Notes under the pieces: model-generated
What the model was told of the DNA's origin: nothing
What the model saw: the letters and a program-made list of their open reading frames with translations, nothing else
Databases searched by the model: none
NCBI GenBank assembly: GCA_051201605.1
Contig: CP179201.1
Span: 1,922,001 to 1,986,000, forward strand
Origin: CABZJG01 sp902512685
GTDB lineage: Bacteria; Pseudomonadota; Alphaproteobacteria; Rhodobacterales; Rhodobacteraceae
Length of the DNA stretch: 64,000 bases
Direction: 5' to 3'
Position numbers and translations under genes: made by a program
Shown: positions 1 through 9,058 of the stretch, piece by piece
Position numbering within the stretch: the first letter of the stretch is position 1
How the letters are laid out: the number at the start of each line of letters is the position of its first letter

Positions 1-2712
1 CATATAGGCATGCACCACATCCAGCCCAAAATGACCCACGGTTTTGCGCAGCGCCTCTGCGCCGGTGGCATTGGCGGCAATTTGCGCGCCCAGATCAGCC
101 ATATTTTGGTCTATATTGCGACAAGGATACCGCGCTGAGGCCAATAGATCGCGGGTTTCGCTCTCTTGAAACACACCTTTGCTTACCAATAAAAAATTAT
201 CAATCAGCACGCCTTCTTCTTCAATATGGCGGCTGTCAGGCGGGGCTGAGCCGGGGGTTTTGCCGCCAATATCGGCGTGATGCCCGCGCGAGGCGACCAG
301 AAAAATAATATCCGTTTCGCTGTCATCAAAAACCGGGGTGATCACTGTGACATCTGGCAAATGGGTGCCGCCGTTGAACGGATTGTTCATCATGAACACA
401 TCCCCCGGGCGGATTTTACCCTGATTTTGCTGCAAAATACGCCGCACGCTTTCACTCATCGATCCAAGATGCACAGGCACATGCGGCGCATTGGCCACCA
501 GATCGCCTTCTGGGCCGAAAATAGCGCAGGAAAAGTCGAGCCGCTCTTTGATGTTTACCGAATACGCCGTGTTGGCCAATGTGGCCCCCATTTGCTCAGC
601 AATCGACATAAAGAGATTGTTGAACACCTCAAGCATGACAGGATCGACCGAGGTGCCAATGGCCTCGGCCCGCTTTAGCGGCTCGATCCGCCTAAGCAGC
701 AAATTTCCACCATCGACAGTTTCTGCCTGCCAGCCCCGATCAATCACATTGGTGCCGGTGTCTTCAAAGATAACCGCTGGACCATTTAACCTTTGCCCCT
801 TTTTCAAACTGCCGCGATCGATCAGCGCGACAGAGCGACGCGCGCCATTTTCATAGAGCTCCACGGCTTTGTCAGCGGCGGCTTTGGGACTGCTTTCCAC
901 CGAAGCTGAAGCTGCCTCTCCTGTGGCCCCGATTGCTTCCGAACTCAACAGATCAATAATAAGCTGTTGATATTTAGGGACAAAGCCAAACCGTTTGAGA
1001 TGGGCGGCGTCAAAATCGGACCGCATCTTTGGCTCAGAGCCGAACGCCACCTCTAAGGTTTGCTGTGAACCTGCGGTGCGAATATGGGCAATGCGCGACA
1101 GTGTGATTTGATCGGGCATAATGCCCTGATCAAGCACTTCTTGCCGGGTAGTGGCCTCGAGCTCGGTGAAAATTTCTTCAGCTTGGCTAGTTTGAGAAAT
1201 ATCTTCTGCAAATTGATGCTCGCGCATCGATCTTATATCGGCCAGACCCATCCCAAAGGCTGACAGCACCCCGGCATAGGGATGAATAAAGATGCTTTTT
1301 ATCCCAAGCACATCGGCCACTTGGCAGGCATGCTGCCCGCCTGCGCCGCCAAAACAGTTCAACGTATATTGCGTGACATCATAGCCGCGCTGAACGGATA
1401 TTTTCTTAATCGCATTGGCCATGTTTTCGACCGCGATGCGCAAAAAGCCTTCGGCCAGATCTTCTTCAGATTTTTGCGCCTGACCGGTTTCTGCGGCGAT
1501 TTGCTTTGATAACTCCTCAAACAGATTGCGCACGATTTTTGGGTCAAGTGGTTGATCAGCATTCGGGCCAAAAACGTGGGGAAATTGATCCGGCTGCAAT
1601 TTTCCCAAAAGTACATTGCAATCCGTCACTGTCAGCGGGCCGCCGCGGCGGTAACAGGCAGGGCCGGGGTTTGCCCCGGCGCTGTGCGGTCCGACCTGCA
1701 TACGGCCATTTGCAAAGCTTAAAATAGATCCGCCGCCCGCGGCCACGGTGTGAATGCTCATCATCGGGGCCCGCATCCGCACCCCGGCCACTTCGGTTTC
1801 AAAGGACCGCTCATAGTCTCCGGCAAAATGGCATACATCTGTGGATGTGCCGCCCATATCAAACCCGATAAGCTTCTCAAAGCTAGCGGCCTGCGCACTT
1901 TTAACCATGCCCACAACGCCGCCCGCAGGGCCGGATAGGATGGCGTCTTTGCCTTGAAACAGGCCCGCATCGGTCAAACCGCCATTGGACTGCATGAACA
2001 TCAAGGCGCCGCCGGACTTAAGCCCGTCGCCCAGCGCATCGCTAACCTGCTGAACATAGCGGCGCAGGATTGGGGATAAATAGGCGTCAACAACTGTGGT
2101 GTCCCCACGCCCGACAAGCTTTATCAACGGGCTGGTCTGGTGGCTGAGGGAGATCTGAGTAAAGCCTTCTTGGCGTGCGATTTTCCCAATTTTTAGCTCA
2201 TGTTCGTGAAATCTGTAACTATGCATCAACGCCACGGCGACGGATCGCAAACCACTGGCATAGGCATCGTATAGGCTTTTTCGCACGGCGTCCTCATCTA
2301 GCGGGCTGAGGACTTCACCATCCTGCGCAACTCTTTCGTTAACTTCGACAGTTTGTTCATATAGCTGCTCAGGCAGGACAATATTTAGATCAAAAAGCTT
2401 TGGACGGTTTTGATAGCCAATGCGCAACAAATCCCCAAACCCCTGCGTGATCAGTAAGAGCGTACGCTCTCCCTTGCGCTCAAGCAACGCATTGGTGGCC
2501 ACGGTGGTGCCCATTTTAACCGCCGAAATCATATGCTTTGGGATCGGATCGCCGGGGGCCAGCTTTAACAGCTCTCGGATGCCTTGAACTGCGGCATCTT
2601 TATACTGCTCGGGATTTTCCGATAAAAGCTTGTGCGAGTGCAGTGTGCCCTCGGGCGCGCGGGCTACAATATCGGTGAAGGTACCGCCACGGTCTACCCA
2701 GAATTGCCACAT
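1..2712 (-). CDS. 5-oxoprolinase / hydantoinase, fused HyuA-HyuB (3' end missing)
   Basis: Predicted ATP-dependent cytoplasmic hydrolase of cyclic amides (5-oxoproline or a hydantoin). The 904 codons present read without a stop from ATG at 2712 to the window edge, so the C-terminus is missing. The HyuA half starts with the phosphate-binding motif VDRGGTFTD (about residues 6-14). A second motif, GFDMGGTSTDV, lies at about 283-293. The HyuB half starts near residue 690 (DPVMLEVFNNLF). Fusion of both halves in one chain is typical of the roughly 1,200-residue 5-oxoprolinase type, so about 300 residues should lie outside the window. It is the last gene of a minus-strand run behind dctPQM and a DUF1445 gene, 68 bases after dctM. 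That context favours oxoproline, but N-methylhydantoinase specificity cannot be excluded. The family call is firm; the substrate is inferred. Confidence 0.9.
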   Translation of the reverse strand, partial: MWQFWVDRGGTFTDIVARAPEGTLHSHKLLSENPEQYKDAAVQGIRELLKLAPGDPIPKHMISAVKMGTTVATNALLERKGERTLLLITQGFGDLLRIGYQNRPKLFDLNIVLPEQLYEQTVEVNERVAQDGEVLSPLDEDAVRKSLYDAYASGLRSVAVALMHSYRFHEHELKIGKIARQEGFTQISLSHQTSPLIKLVGRGDTTVVDAYLSPILRRYVQQVSDALGDGLKSGGALMFMQSNGGLTDAGLFQGKDAILSGPAGGVVGMVKSAQAASFEKLIGFDMGGTSTDVCHFAGDYERSFETEVAGVRMRAPMMSIHTVAAGGGSILSFANGRMQVGPHSAGANPGPACYRRGGPLTVTDCNVLLGKLQPDQFPHVFGPNADQPLDPKIVRNLFEELSKQIAAETGQAQKSEEDLAEGFLRIAVENMANAIKKISVQRGYDVTQYTLNCFGGAGGQHACQVADVLGIKSIFIHPYAGVLSAFGMGLADIRSMREHQFAEDISQTSQAEEIFTELEATTRQEVLDQGIMPDQITLSRIAHIRTAGSQQTLEVAFGSEPKMRSDFDAAHLKRFGFVPKYQQLIIDLLSSEAIGATGEAASASVESSPKAAADKAVELYENGARRSVALIDRGSLKKGQRLNGPAVIFEDTGTNVIDRGWQAETVDGGNLLLRRIEPLKRAEAIGTSVDPVMLEVFNNLFMSIAEQMGATLANTAYSVNIKERLDFSCAIFGPEGDLVANAPHVPVHLGSMSESVRRILQQNQGKIRPGDVFMMNNPFNGGTHLPDVTVITPVFDDSETDIIFLVASRGHHADIGGKTPGSAPPDSRHIEEEGVLIDNFLLVSKGVFQESETRDLLASARYPCRNIDQNMADLGAQIAANATGAEALRKTVGHFGLDVVHAYM

Positions 2713-2780
2713 CAGTCAGGTCTCCTTTGATCGCAAAGATCTTTACCTTTGCAAATTTGTTAAATGTCTATGGGGTGCTG

Positions 2781-4064
2781 TCAATAGAACAGTGATGGCA
2801 TCCACAGGGCGATGTCGGGGAAAATCAACAAAAGAACGATCATCGCAAACATGGTTAAAACAAAAGGCGCAGCGCCCTTCATTACATCCAGCATTTCTCC
2901 ACGGCCGCGTATGCCCTGCACGACGTATAGGTTGATCCCGATGGGCGGGGTAATCAGCGCGGTTTCCAAAAGCACCATCAGCAATATACCAAACCAAACC
3001 GGATCAAAGCCTAGGGCCACAACAATGGGGGTAATCAACGGCGCTGTGGTTAAAAGCATTGATAGGGTTTCCATAAAGCAGCCAATTAAAACCAGAACCA
3101 CGATAATCATGATCATAGTTTGCATTGGAGCCCAGCCCAAGCCAGTGACAAAATCTGCTAGGGCTTGAGTTAAGCCGATTACCGAAAGAACAAAATTTAA
3201 AAATACTGCCGCTACGATGATCAGCATGATCATTGAGGTGGTGCGCATTGTTCCTTCTATAGCTGCCCGCATCATCGATAGGGTCAGTGTGCCATTGGCG
3301 GCTGCCAAAGCCATGGCCGCCACGACCCCGAGCGAGGCAGCCTCTGTCGGGGTGGCAAGGCCTGCGTAAATTGAACCGACCACGACGATAAAAATGCCCA
3401 ACGGGGGAATTAAAGAGGGCAAAGCCACAAACCGTTCGCGCCATGTGGCGTTGAGTTTTTGGCCGCCCCATTTGGGATTGAGCAAGCAAAGAACAATTAC
3501 GGTGCCCATAAAGAGTGCTGCTAATAAAAAGCCGGGTAAAAATCCAGCAAGGTATAACTCGGGGACAGACGTTTCGGTGAGCAATCCGTATAGAATAAGG
3601 TTAATTGAGGGGGGGATTAAAATGCCTAATGTGCCACCAGCAGCGATTGTACCTAAGAACAATGGCTCATTATATCCCCGCTTTTTGATCTGAGGGATGG
3701 CAACGGTTCCAATGGTGGCAGCTGTGGCGACAGAAGATCCTGAGGTGGCGGCAAACAGTGCAGATGATCCAATATTCGAATGCATCAAGCCGCCCGGAAG
3801 CCATCCGAGCCATTTGACGATGCCATCATACATACGTTCTGTGATGCCTGCTCGCAGTAATATTTCACCTAAGAGAACAAACATTGGGATGGCAACCAGT
3901 AAAAAATCAGTGCCAGTTTGCCAAACAATATCGCCCAACGCGCGATGCAATGGCATCGGGCTTTCAAGATATTGAAGACTGAGACCAAGCCAACCCAAGG
4001 TGGCGGCAATAGGCACTGCAAGTGCAATCAGCCCGATCAGTATTGCAAGGGTTTTGGTCAGCAT
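2781..4064 (-). CDS. dctM: TRAP transporter large permease, DctM subunit
   Basis: Large membrane subunit of a tripartite ATP-independent periplasmic importer, which uses the sodium or proton gradient to take up small organic anions. The 427 residues match the usual size, and the protein is almost wholly hydrophobic with about a dozen membrane segments. Family signatures include the early GVPIAA-like region, SGSSVATAATIGTVAIPQ and the IPPSINLILYG segment. Its ATG overlaps the dctQ stop by one base (TAATG), so the two are translationally coupled. It lies between dctQ and the oxoprolinase gene, so its cargo is probably that enzyme's substrate or a precursor; this is inferred from position alone. 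Confidence 0.95.
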   Translation of the reverse strand: MLTKTLAILIGLIALAVPIAATLGWLGLSLQYLESPMPLHRALGDIVWQTGTDFLLVAIPMFVLLGEILLRAGITERMYDGIVKWLGWLPGGLMHSNIGSSALFAATSGSSVATAATIGTVAIPQIKKRGYNEPLFLGTIAAGGTLGILIPPSINLILYGLLTETSVPELYLAGFLPGFLLAALFMGTVIVLCLLNPKWGGQKLNATWRERFVALPSLIPPLGIFIVVVGSIYAGLATPTEAASLGVVAAMALAAANGTLTLSMMRAAIEGTMRTTSMIMLIIVAAVFLNFVLSVIGLTQALADFVTGLGWAPMQTMIMIIVVLVLIGCFMETLSMLLTTAPLITPIVVALGFDPVWFGILLMVLLETALITPPIGINLYVVQGIRGRGEMLDVMKGAAPFVLTMFAMIVLLLIFPDIALWMPSLFY

Positions 4065-4630
4065 TAGAGCGTGCTTTCGTCTTCTATTTGGTCTTCGATT
4101 GACTTGATGCCAACCAATCGGTCAAACCCTTGAAGGTCCCCTGATAGCAGGCGGACAAGTGCTGTGATCAAGATGACAGCGCCGGTTAAGACAAAAAACA
4201 GCCACCCAAATAGCCAAGGCAATTGCGGAATGGCCAATGGTGTACGCATCGGGGTGATGGATCGTGAGCCGAATTCAAGAGTGTCATTCACCAGCCCCCA
4301 AGCCATCCAGCTGATGATGCCTGCAAACCCGATCAATAAGGTTATGCCAAAAATATTTGTAAGGATTTGAAGAGATTTGGGCAGCACAAGATAGAGTGCA
4401 TCAACCCTAATATGAGCGCGTTCATGCAGTGCATAGGCCAGGCCCAAACTGGTGGCAACACCGAAGGCATAGCCGGAAAGCTCATCGGCGCCGCCGATGC
4501 TAATATTGAAAAATTTACGCAAGAACACTTCGACGGTTACCAGAAAAGCAGAGCAGATAATCAATAATCCGCCGATCCAAACAAGCCATAGGCTGAGCCT
4601 ACGCGACTGGTTTAATGTTTTTTCAATCAT
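4064..4630 (-). CDS. dctQ: TRAP transporter small permease, DctQ subunit
   Basis: Small membrane subunit of the TRAP importer, 188 residues with four predicted membrane segments (about 13-35, 50-70, 91-112 and 132-155), as expected for DctQ. The motif GGADELSGYAFG around residues 40-52 is a typical DctQ feature. It is separated from the upstream dctP by 64 bases that contain a strong stem-loop, and it overlaps dctM by one base. The N-terminal residues are basic and consistent with an inner-membrane protein. Confidence 0.93.
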   Translation of the reverse strand: MIEKTLNQSRRLSLWLVWIGGLLIICSAFLVTVEVFLRKFFNISIGGADELSGYAFGVATSLGLAYALHERAHIRVDALYLVLPKSLQILTNIFGITLLIGFAGIISWMAWGLVNDTLEFGSRSITPMRTPLAIPQLPWLFGWLFFVLTGAVILITALVRLLSGDLQGFDRLVGIKSIEDQIEDESTL

Positions 4631-4650
4631 AAGAGCGGGCCTTTGTGATG

Positions 4651-4679
4651 TCCGGCCATTGCGCTATGCAACGGCCGGA
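4651..4679 (-). promoter_or_regulatory. Stem-loop between dctP and dctQ
   Basis: An interrupted palindrome: 7-bp outer arms TCCGGCC/GGCCGGA, one mismatched pair, then TTGC/GCAA around a five-base loop. It begins 16 bases after the dctP stop on the minus-strand mRNA. No U-tract follows, so it is probably not a true terminator. It is more likely an element that protects the dctP message and keeps dctP above dctQM, as is common after binding-protein genes. The function is inferred; the structure is read directly. Confidence 0.65.
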
Positions 4680-4694
4680 TGGTCTTGGTCTAGG

Positions 4695-5738
4695 TTACTT
4701 GATCTGAGCTGTCAGGCCAAGAATTTCGCCGACTGTGGCATTCCAGTTGTCCGCGCACTCTGCGCCGCATCTTTCAGCCCAACGTGCCAAGATAACATCT
4801 GTGGCCACCTCATCACGGCGATTAAGGTCTGCTTGAGACGGTTCAACCAAAGTCATTGCGCCCGGCTCGCCAATATCACATTTGCCGCCGGTAATGCATG
4901 AAATGGCGATTTCATCTTCGGTTGCCGTTTCTGCCCACATCCGGTCATTCAAATCCGCGATTTCAGAGGTCAACAAGGCTTGTTGATCCGCATTCAGCTT
5001 GTTCCAGCTTTTCATGTTCATCGCACCAAAAGCCAATCCCCAACCCACACGGAGTGTATAGGCATGGGTGGCGACTTGATGCCAATTTGCCTTATAGGCC
5101 GACATTTTTCCGGTAATGCCGCAATCAACCACACCTTTTTCCAAAGCGGGGATTACTTCTGCAAATGGTACAGTCACAGATGTGCCGCCAACGCCTTCGA
5201 CAAAATCACCCAAAGTTGTGGAATAGACGCGAATTTTCTTTCCGCTTAGATCAGCAAGCCCCGAGACTTCTCCATTGCACCAAAGGGTTTGACTTGGGAA
5301 AGGATATAGCATCAAAAGCTTGGCTCCATAAATTTCTTCAAAAGCCTTTTCTAATGTTGGGAAATAGGCGTCAGATACTTGTCTTTGGGTGTCAATATCT
5401 TGGGTAAGGGACGACAAGTCACCCCCTTCGAATATTGCGTTTTCCGCAGCTACATAACCGGGCAAGCCAAATGCAAAGTCAAAAACGCCGTTCTTGACAA
5501 GACGCATAATTTCAAAACCTTTTAACCCCAACTCAGTCTGCGGTTTGATGTCGCCGATAATACTGCCGCCTGAGGCTTTTTCCAAAAGCTCGTTAAAAAA
5601 GGGACCTTCATGCTTTTGATAGTTGGTTAAGCTTCCCCAGGTTCCAACGGCCCGCAGTGATACCGTGTCTGCGCTAGCGGTTTGTGCCAAGCAGGCCGCC
5701 GTTACTGCAGCTGTTACAAGTTTTAAGGTCAATTTCAT
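4695..5738 (-). CDS. dctP: TRAP transporter periplasmic substrate-binding protein, DctP family
   Basis: Periplasmic binding protein that delivers substrate to DctQM; 347 residues. The N-terminus MKLTLKLVTAAVTAACLAQ followed by TASA-DT is a clear Sec signal peptide, with cleavage predicted after ASA near residue 23. I start at ATG 5738 because it has AGGAGAG eight or so bases upstream and gives the signal peptide directly; a longer in-frame reading from 5858 would add 40 residues ahead of it. The domain has typical DctP features, including the conserved Arg in KKIRVYSTT and PFAEVIPALEKGVVD. It follows the DUF1445 gene by 13 bases. The ligand is unknown. Confidence 0.93.
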   Translation of the reverse strand: MKLTLKLVTAAVTAACLAQTASADTVSLRAVGTWGSLTNYQKHEGPFFNELLEKASGGSIIGDIKPQTELGLKGFEIMRLVKNGVFDFAFGLPGYVAAENAIFEGGDLSSLTQDIDTQRQVSDAYFPTLEKAFEEIYGAKLLMLYPFPSQTLWCNGEVSGLADLSGKKIRVYSTTLGDFVEGVGGTSVTVPFAEVIPALEKGVVDCGITGKMSAYKANWHQVATHAYTLRVGWGLAFGAMNMKSWNKLNADQQALLTSEIADLNDRMWAETATEDEIAISCITGGKCDIGEPGAMTLVEPSQADLNRRDEVATDVILARWAERCGAECADNWNATVGEILGLTAQIK

Positions 5739-5751
5739 TTGTTCTCTCCTG

Positions 5752-6570
5752 TTAGGTTGATTTCGTAAAAACCGGAACCTCTGCATCTTCCGGAATTTCA
5801 GTGATGAGCATGTGCCCTGGCTTGTGAGTAATGCAGAAGGGCAGATTGGCCTGTTCAACTGCGGCTTGCGGTGTCACGCCGCAAGCCCAGAACACAGGTA
5901 TTTTTCCCGTTTCCATTGGGGCGGGATCACCCCAATCCGGACGAGAAATATCTTCAATTCCGATTGCCTTCGGATCGCCCCAGTAAATCGGAGCACCATG
6001 GGCCAACGGATAGCGATATGAAATTTTCTGAACGTCTTTTAGTCGGTCTTCCGCGATCATGCGCATACTGACGACGATGGGCCCTTGAAAGCTGCCAGCG
6101 GCGACAGATTGAATAGTGCTTCGAAACATCGGTACGGTTGTATTGTTTGTAATATGCCATAGGTCGATGCCTGCGGCCTTCAGCGCGCGCTCGAATGTAA
6201 AGGAACATCCCAAGGCAAAGACAACCAAATCATTGCGCCAATGGTCTTTGATATCGGTCACAGAGCCAATCAGCTTGCCATTTTTGTAAATATTATAGGC
6301 CGGTACATCTGTGCGGATATCAATATCCTGGCCTAAAGTGTGAAGCAATGCGTTGCCGGTATCCGACACGCCAACCAATGGGCAAGGCTTGGGGTTTCGT
6401 TGACAAAAGCGCATGAAATCAAGCGCATATTCTTCTGGCAAAATCACCAAATTTGCCTGCAAATAACCGAACCCAAGACCGGCAGTATGCGCAGTATATT
6501 CTGCGGACCGAATGGCGCTACGAACAGATTGTAAATCTAGGTTTTTAAGGGTGCTATATGTATTGGACAA
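5752..6570 (-). CDS. DUF1445 putative hydro-lyase / D-glutamate cyclase family protein
   Basis: Member of the PF07286 (DUF1445) family, annotated as putative hydro-lyases and linked to D-glutamate cyclase, which makes 5-oxo-D-proline. All family blocks are visible: CPLVGVSDTG near residue 45, GCSFTFERALKAAGI, PIVVSMR, HGAPIYWGDP, GIEDISRPDWGDP and the C-terminal WACGVTPQAA...KPGHMLITEIPE. The 272-residue length is normal. The start appears to be TTG at 6570: an in-frame stop lies 18 bases upstream, AAAAAGG sits about nine bases ahead, and there is no early Met. It is the first gene after the repeat-bearing promoter region and is followed closely by dctP. Bacillus subtilis also keeps a DUF1445 gene (ycsI) in its 5-oxoprolinase locus, which fits the oxoprolinase at the end of this run. 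Confidence 0.88.
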   Translation of the reverse strand: MSNTYSTLKNLDLQSVRSAIRSAEYTAHTAGLGFGYLQANLVILPEEYALDFMRFCQRNPKPCPLVGVSDTGNALLHTLGQDIDIRTDVPAYNIYKNGKLIGSVTDIKDHWRNDLVVFALGCSFTFERALKAAGIDLWHITNNTTVPMFRSTIQSVAAGSFQGPIVVSMRMIAEDRLKDVQKISYRYPLAHGAPIYWGDPKAIGIEDISRPDWGDPAPMETGKIPVFWACGVTPQAAVEQANLPFCITHKPGHMLITEIPEDAEVPVFTKST

Positions 6571-6609
6571 TCCGTCAGACCTTTTTCATTTGGCCTAACA
6601 GTGAAAGAA

Positions 6610-6655
6610 GAAATGCATAAAATCAAATTAAAATAAATTGTCGAAATGTATAAAA
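6610..6655 (-). repeat. Two 13-bp direct repeats in the DUF1445 promoter region
   Basis: GAAATGCATAAAA (6610-6622) and GAAATGTATAAAA (6643-6655) differ at one base and start 33 bases apart, about three helical turns. On the minus strand a candidate promoter TCGACA (6644-6639), 17 bases, TTTATG (6621-6616) overlaps them. The 90-base gap separates lysR from the DUF1445 gene. The repeats are plausible operator half-sites for the adjacent LysR protein; this is inference. Confidence 0.45.
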
Positions 6656-6660
6656 TATAT

Positions 6661-7557
6661 TTATATTCCAGACTCAGCTTGTGCCGTTTTAAGCGCAAGT
6701 TTTGCTGCTGTTTCAAGTACATAGCTTTTTGGGTCTCCAAGATACGAAGCCGAAAACTTAAGCGGACTTGGTGTCCAGCCTGGATCAAACTGACGAAGTT
6801 TTCCCTCTCGCACAAACTTCTGACCAAGCGATTCTGGCAGGGCTGCAACGCCCAAACCAGCCTCAACAAGGCGGAAACAAGCAGATAGGGATGACGATGG
6901 AAAAAGTCGAAAATTTGGTCCGTAATTTTCAAACAATGACCTTTTTATTTCTCGATAGGGGCGAGTATTTCGCGCATAGGTTATCACCGGTCTTTGGGAA
7001 ATAAGATCGGCATCATCAGGCCCCCCAGTTTCTGTTTCTATTGCTGCATACCATGCCAAATTAAAGTCAGGCAGTTCCAAGTTATCAACCGAGTACTCTG
7101 AGATGGGGCCAAGCAAAATGGCCAGATCCACTTCACGGTCAAGCAGAGCGGCTCTTAAGTTAATTGAGATATCAACATTTATTTCGATTTCCAAATTCGG
7201 AAAGTGCCGATGCAAAGCCGATACGAATTGGGGCAGCCAACATTCAGCGATGGTTTCAGAAACCCCTAGACGCAAATGGTCTTTAATGCCGTCTGCTGCA
7301 ATTATATTTTCATCCACAAGTTCCGATAAATGCTCGTATTGCTCAGCATACCGGATAAGCATTTCCCCCCGTTTGGTAAGTTTTAAACCGCTAGAACTGC
7401 GCTCAAACAGCTTGACTGACAGGCTTTCTTCAAGGGATTTAATCCTTGTTGTTACCGCAGGTTGGGTAAGGTTTAAGCCAACGGCAGCTTTGCGAATACT
7501 GCCCATGCGCACCACGGTTAAAAACGTTTTAAGCTGTTCTAGATTGATTCGTGCCAT
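6661..7557 (-). CDS. LysR-family transcriptional regulator (oxoproline-type operon)
   Basis: 298-residue LysR-type regulator. The N-terminal winged helix-turn-helix covers about residues 1-62 (LEQLKTFLTVVRMGSIRKAA, then LNLTQPAVTTRIKSLEESL), followed by a linker helix and a two-lobed effector domain from about residue 92 (DHLRLGVSETIAECWLPQF). It lies directly upstream of the DUF1445-dctPQM-oxoprolinase run on the same strand, 90 bases away, with paired 13-bp repeats in the gap. It probably senses the imported compound or its product and controls the operon; the ligand is unknown. The same-strand arrangement is less usual than divergence for LysR regulators. Confidence 0.9.
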   Translation of the reverse strand: MARINLEQLKTFLTVVRMGSIRKAAVGLNLTQPAVTTRIKSLEESLSVKLFERSSSGLKLTKRGEMLIRYAEQYEHLSELVDENIIAADGIKDHLRLGVSETIAECWLPQFVSALHRHFPNLEIEINVDISINLRAALLDREVDLAILLGPISEYSVDNLELPDFNLAWYAAIETETGGPDDADLISQRPVITYARNTRPYREIKRSLFENYGPNFRLFPSSSLSACFRLVEAGLGVAALPESLGQKFVREGKLRQFDPGWTPSPLKFSASYLGDPKSYVLETAAKLALKTAQAESGI

Positions 7558-7680
7558 CTGCCGAGCCTTGCTGATTTTGGCAAAAAAGAGAAGCCGTTGA
7601 TAAAGTACTCAAAAACGACCTCCAATGTGGCTTCAGAAAATGTTACAAATAGCTCAAATATTTCAACTCAGACCAACGGC

Positions 7681-8988
7681 TCAAATAGGGCGGATTTTCA
7701 ATTCTGTAATCCGGTTGGCTTCGCGGCCTGTGACCTCAAAGCGAAACCCGTGAAAGCTAAACACCTGACCGACGCTGGGGATCATCTGGGCTTCATGCAT
7801 CACCAAACCGGCGATGGTATTGGCTTCTTCGTCGGGCAGGCTCCATTCGGTGGCGCGATTGAAGTCCCGAATTGTCATTGTGCCTTCGACCAGAAAATGA
7901 CCATCTTCCGATTTTGCGATCGGGTCTTCTTCGCTTTTATCAAATTCATCGGTAATTTCACCGACAATTTCTTCCAGAATATCTTCAAGGGTAATCAAAC
8001 CCTCTAGGCTTCCATATTCATCAACCACCAATGCAAAATGCGTATGGCGATGCAAAAACTGCCGCATTTGATCATCAAGTGCAGTGGTATCAGGAACAAA
8101 ATACGGCTCCATTGCCACTTCGCGAATATCAAAACCTTCGAGCGCTTGCAGCGGCTGGTTGGTTTCGCTCACGATGCGATACATTGTGCGGGCCAAATCT
8201 TTGGCATGGATGACGCCTATAATGTTCTCGGGTTCGTTTTTATACATCGGTAGCCGTGTATGGCTGCTTTCCAAACATTGGTTGAGTATGGCCATTGGCG
8301 TTTGATCAGAATCAATCATTTCAATACTGGACCGGTGCAGCATGATTTCTTCAACGGTGCGATCAGACAGATCCAGCGCGCCTAAAATGCGGTCGCGGTC
8401 CTCTTTTTCGACCACGCCTTCGGAATGGCCCAATTTAAGGGCACCGGCAATTTCATCGCGCACCGCATGAATTTGCTGATTTGCATCCATTTTAACGCCA
8501 AATACCCTTAGAAACCCCCGCACCAGAAACCGCACAGCCGCTACAATCGGTGCAAAAATTGCGGTGATCCATTGAATAGGCCGACTGGCCCGCGCTGCCG
8601 CCGTTTCGGCATTGGTGATGGCATAGGATTTTGGCAAAACTTCTGCAAAAATCAAAATAAGCAATGTCATCACCAAAGTTGCAAGCGCAACACCGGACTC
8701 GCCGAACATCCGTGTGAAAAGCGCCGTTGCCAATGAGGTGGCTAAAATATTCACCAGATTATTACCAAGAAGCACTGATCCGATCAGGCGTTCGTTATCT
8801 TCGGTAATATTCAACGCACGTTTGGCACCGCGCGAACCTTTGTCCGCCAAAGATCGCAGCTTGGCTCTGGATGCCGCCGTGAGCGCCGTTTCGCTGCCAG
8901 AGAAAAAGGCTGAAAGTATCAAAAGGCCAAGGATCGCAATCACTGTGATCCAAAAAGCTGTGTCATTCATCAACGATGTCGGTTCCAT
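7681..8988 (-). CDS. HlyC/CorC-family membrane protein with CBS pair
   Basis: 435 residues with the standard order: a DUF21/CNNM membrane domain (about residues 10-195, including SAFFSGSETALTAASRAKL and GSVLLGNNLVNILATSLAT), a CBS-domain pair (about 210-345; MLHRSSIEMID, VDEYGSLEGLITLEDILEEIVGEI is its hallmark) and a C-terminal CorC_HlyC domain (about 355-435). The family is implicated in magnesium or cobalt efflux and ion homeostasis; older names call it haemolysin TlyC. ATG at 8988 has GAGG just upstream; ATG at 8970 is a possible alternative. It is divergent from the metallophosphoesterase gene across a 70-base gap. Confidence 0.9.
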   Translation of the reverse strand: MEPTSLMNDTAFWITVIAILGLLILSAFFSGSETALTAASRAKLRSLADKGSRGAKRALNITEDNERLIGSVLLGNNLVNILATSLATALFTRMFGESGVALATLVMTLLILIFAEVLPKSYAITNAETAAARASRPIQWITAIFAPIVAAVRFLVRGFLRVFGVKMDANQQIHAVRDEIAGALKLGHSEGVVEKEDRDRILGALDLSDRTVEEIMLHRSSIEMIDSDQTPMAILNQCLESSHTRLPMYKNEPENIIGVIHAKDLARTMYRIVSETNQPLQALEGFDIREVAMEPYFVPDTTALDDQMRQFLHRHTHFALVVDEYGSLEGLITLEDILEEIVGEITDEFDKSEEDPIAKSEDGHFLVEGTMTIRDFNRATEWSLPDEEANTIAGLVMHEAQMIPSVGQVFSFHGFRFEVTGREANRITELKIRPI

Positions 8989-9058
8989 TTTCCTCGGTTC
9001 GGTATTAGCAACATGACTGTTATGGGGTTTTCACGCCGGCGGATCAAGGGATCATCAG

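Noticed and set aside
3004..3489. 161-codon minus-strand open frame inside dctM
   Set aside because: It lies wholly within dctM in another frame, has no recognisable domain and an His/Arg-rich composition typical of a shadow frame.
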